DNA of 64,000 nt from Kutzneria buriramensis. Lineage in GTDB: Bacteria > Actinomycetota > Actinomycetes > Mycobacteriales > Pseudonocardiaceae. Under the pieces are notes generated by a model. That model was not told where the DNA came from and did not search any database. It saw nothing but the letters and a program-made list of their open reading frames with translations. Shown one piece after another: positions 63,815 through 64,000 of this stretch. The translations under genes were made by a program, and so were the position numbers. The stretch is taken from the NCBI RefSeq assembly GCF_003387475.1, contig NZ_QUNO01000007.1, positions 124,001-188,000 of the forward strand. The letters run 5' to 3'. Position 1 is the first letter of the stretch. Each line of letters starts with the position of its first letter.

Positions 63815-64000
63815 TCACCGACGGCCGAGGCCGGCTTCCCTTGCCAGCACTATGGCCTGGGCCCGATCGGCGACGCCGAGCTTGCCGAACACGACCGACA
63901 CCCGGTTGCTGATCGTCTTGGTGGCCAGCGAGAGTTCGCGGGCGATCACCAGGTTGGACTTGCCGGCGGCGATTCCCTCGAGCACATCGCGTTCCCGTTC
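63815..64000 (-). CDS. LuxR/NarL-type regulator, C-terminal 61 residues (partial)
   Basis: The gene runs off the right edge; its start and sensor domain are not in the window. The visible end is a LuxR-type helix-turn-helix: EREVLxxIAxGxSN-like ERERDVLEGIAAGKSNLVIA, then LATKTISNRVSVVFGKLGVADRAQAI. The VFGKLGV and DRAQAI segments are typical of NarL-family response regulators. It reads toward the cupin gene, so it is the nearest candidate to control the shared TTCCC/GGGAA sites. Confidence 0.85.
   Translation of the reverse strand, partial: ERERDVLEGIAAGKSNLVIARELSLATKTISNRVSVVFGKLGVADRAQAIVLAREAGLGRR

Noticed and set aside
1-64000. CRISPR arrays, tRNA or rRNA genes, insertion sequences
   Set aside because: No regularly spaced short repeats, cloverleaf-like sequences, transposase genes or terminal inverted repeats were seen. 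Similarity between NRPS modules explains the long repeats in 1-22 kb.

Overview
The window is GC-rich DNA (third codon positions almost all G or C) from a filamentous actinomycete. SARP, MerR, ArsR, XRE and STAND-type regulators, a gas-vesicle operon, secreted beta-trefoil proteins, GTG/TTG starts and leaderless promoters all fit. Scattered TCCAnnnTGGA palindromes hint at a Pseudonocardiales relative (for example Kutzneria or Amycolatopsis), but the genus cannot be fixed from this sequence alone.

Region 1 (1-28.4 kb) is a nonribosomal peptide cluster. Three overlapping NRPS genes read: [upstream]-A-T-C-A-T / C-A-T-C-A(NMT)-T-C-A-T-E / C-T-C-A*-T*-TE. Binding-pocket residues give an Asp/Asn-like residue with an abnormal first position, then Asn, a branched aliphatic residue, N-methyl-Gly (sarcosine) and a D-configured residue. 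The last protein is the oddity. Its first module has a carrier but no A domain. Its final module has an A domain that has lost its substrate-binding part and a carrier whose phosphopantetheine Ser is Pro, yet the condensation and thioesterase domains look intact. A strong terminator follows. After it come an AsnO-type asparagine 3-hydroxylase (matching the Asn module), a large SARP-STAND regulator and a DrrAB-type exporter.

Region 2 (28.4-50.7 kb) is a mosaic: an MmcQ-like protein, half a glycosyltransferase, a sedolisin-type secreted protease, an XRE-STAND regulator, two secreted beta-trefoil proteins, two MerR units whose target promoters can be read directly, an MFS permease, a compact seven-gene gas-vesicle operon, a beheaded SARP gene with its promoter still present, small stress or detoxification genes, two tandem STAND-TPR proteins with matching N-terminal peptides, and an ArsR/SRPBCC pair with a readable autoregulated promoter.

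Region 3 (50.7-64 kb) is the most exciting part: a tightly coupled eight-gene operon that looks like a nitrogen-nitrogen bond pathway not run by an NRPS. It encodes a lysine/ornithine N-hydroxylase, a methionyl-tRNA-synthetase-like protein and an FAD amine oxidase. With a separate cupin gene on the opposite strand, these make up the known hydrazine-forming machinery (Spb38-39-40 type), but with the synthetase split in two. An MFS exporter, two ATP-grasp ligases, an acyl-CoA-dehydrogenase-like flavoenzyme and a radical SAM enzyme complete the operon. A heme dioxygenase of the tryptophan 2,3-dioxygenase superfamily faces it. The operon promoter region and the cupin promoter region share the same tandem TTCCC/GGGAA palindrome array, which ties the two strands into one regulon. 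A LuxR-type regulator starts at the right edge. The inferred product is a small hydrazine-, hydrazone- or diazo-containing amide assembled by ATP-grasp ligases.
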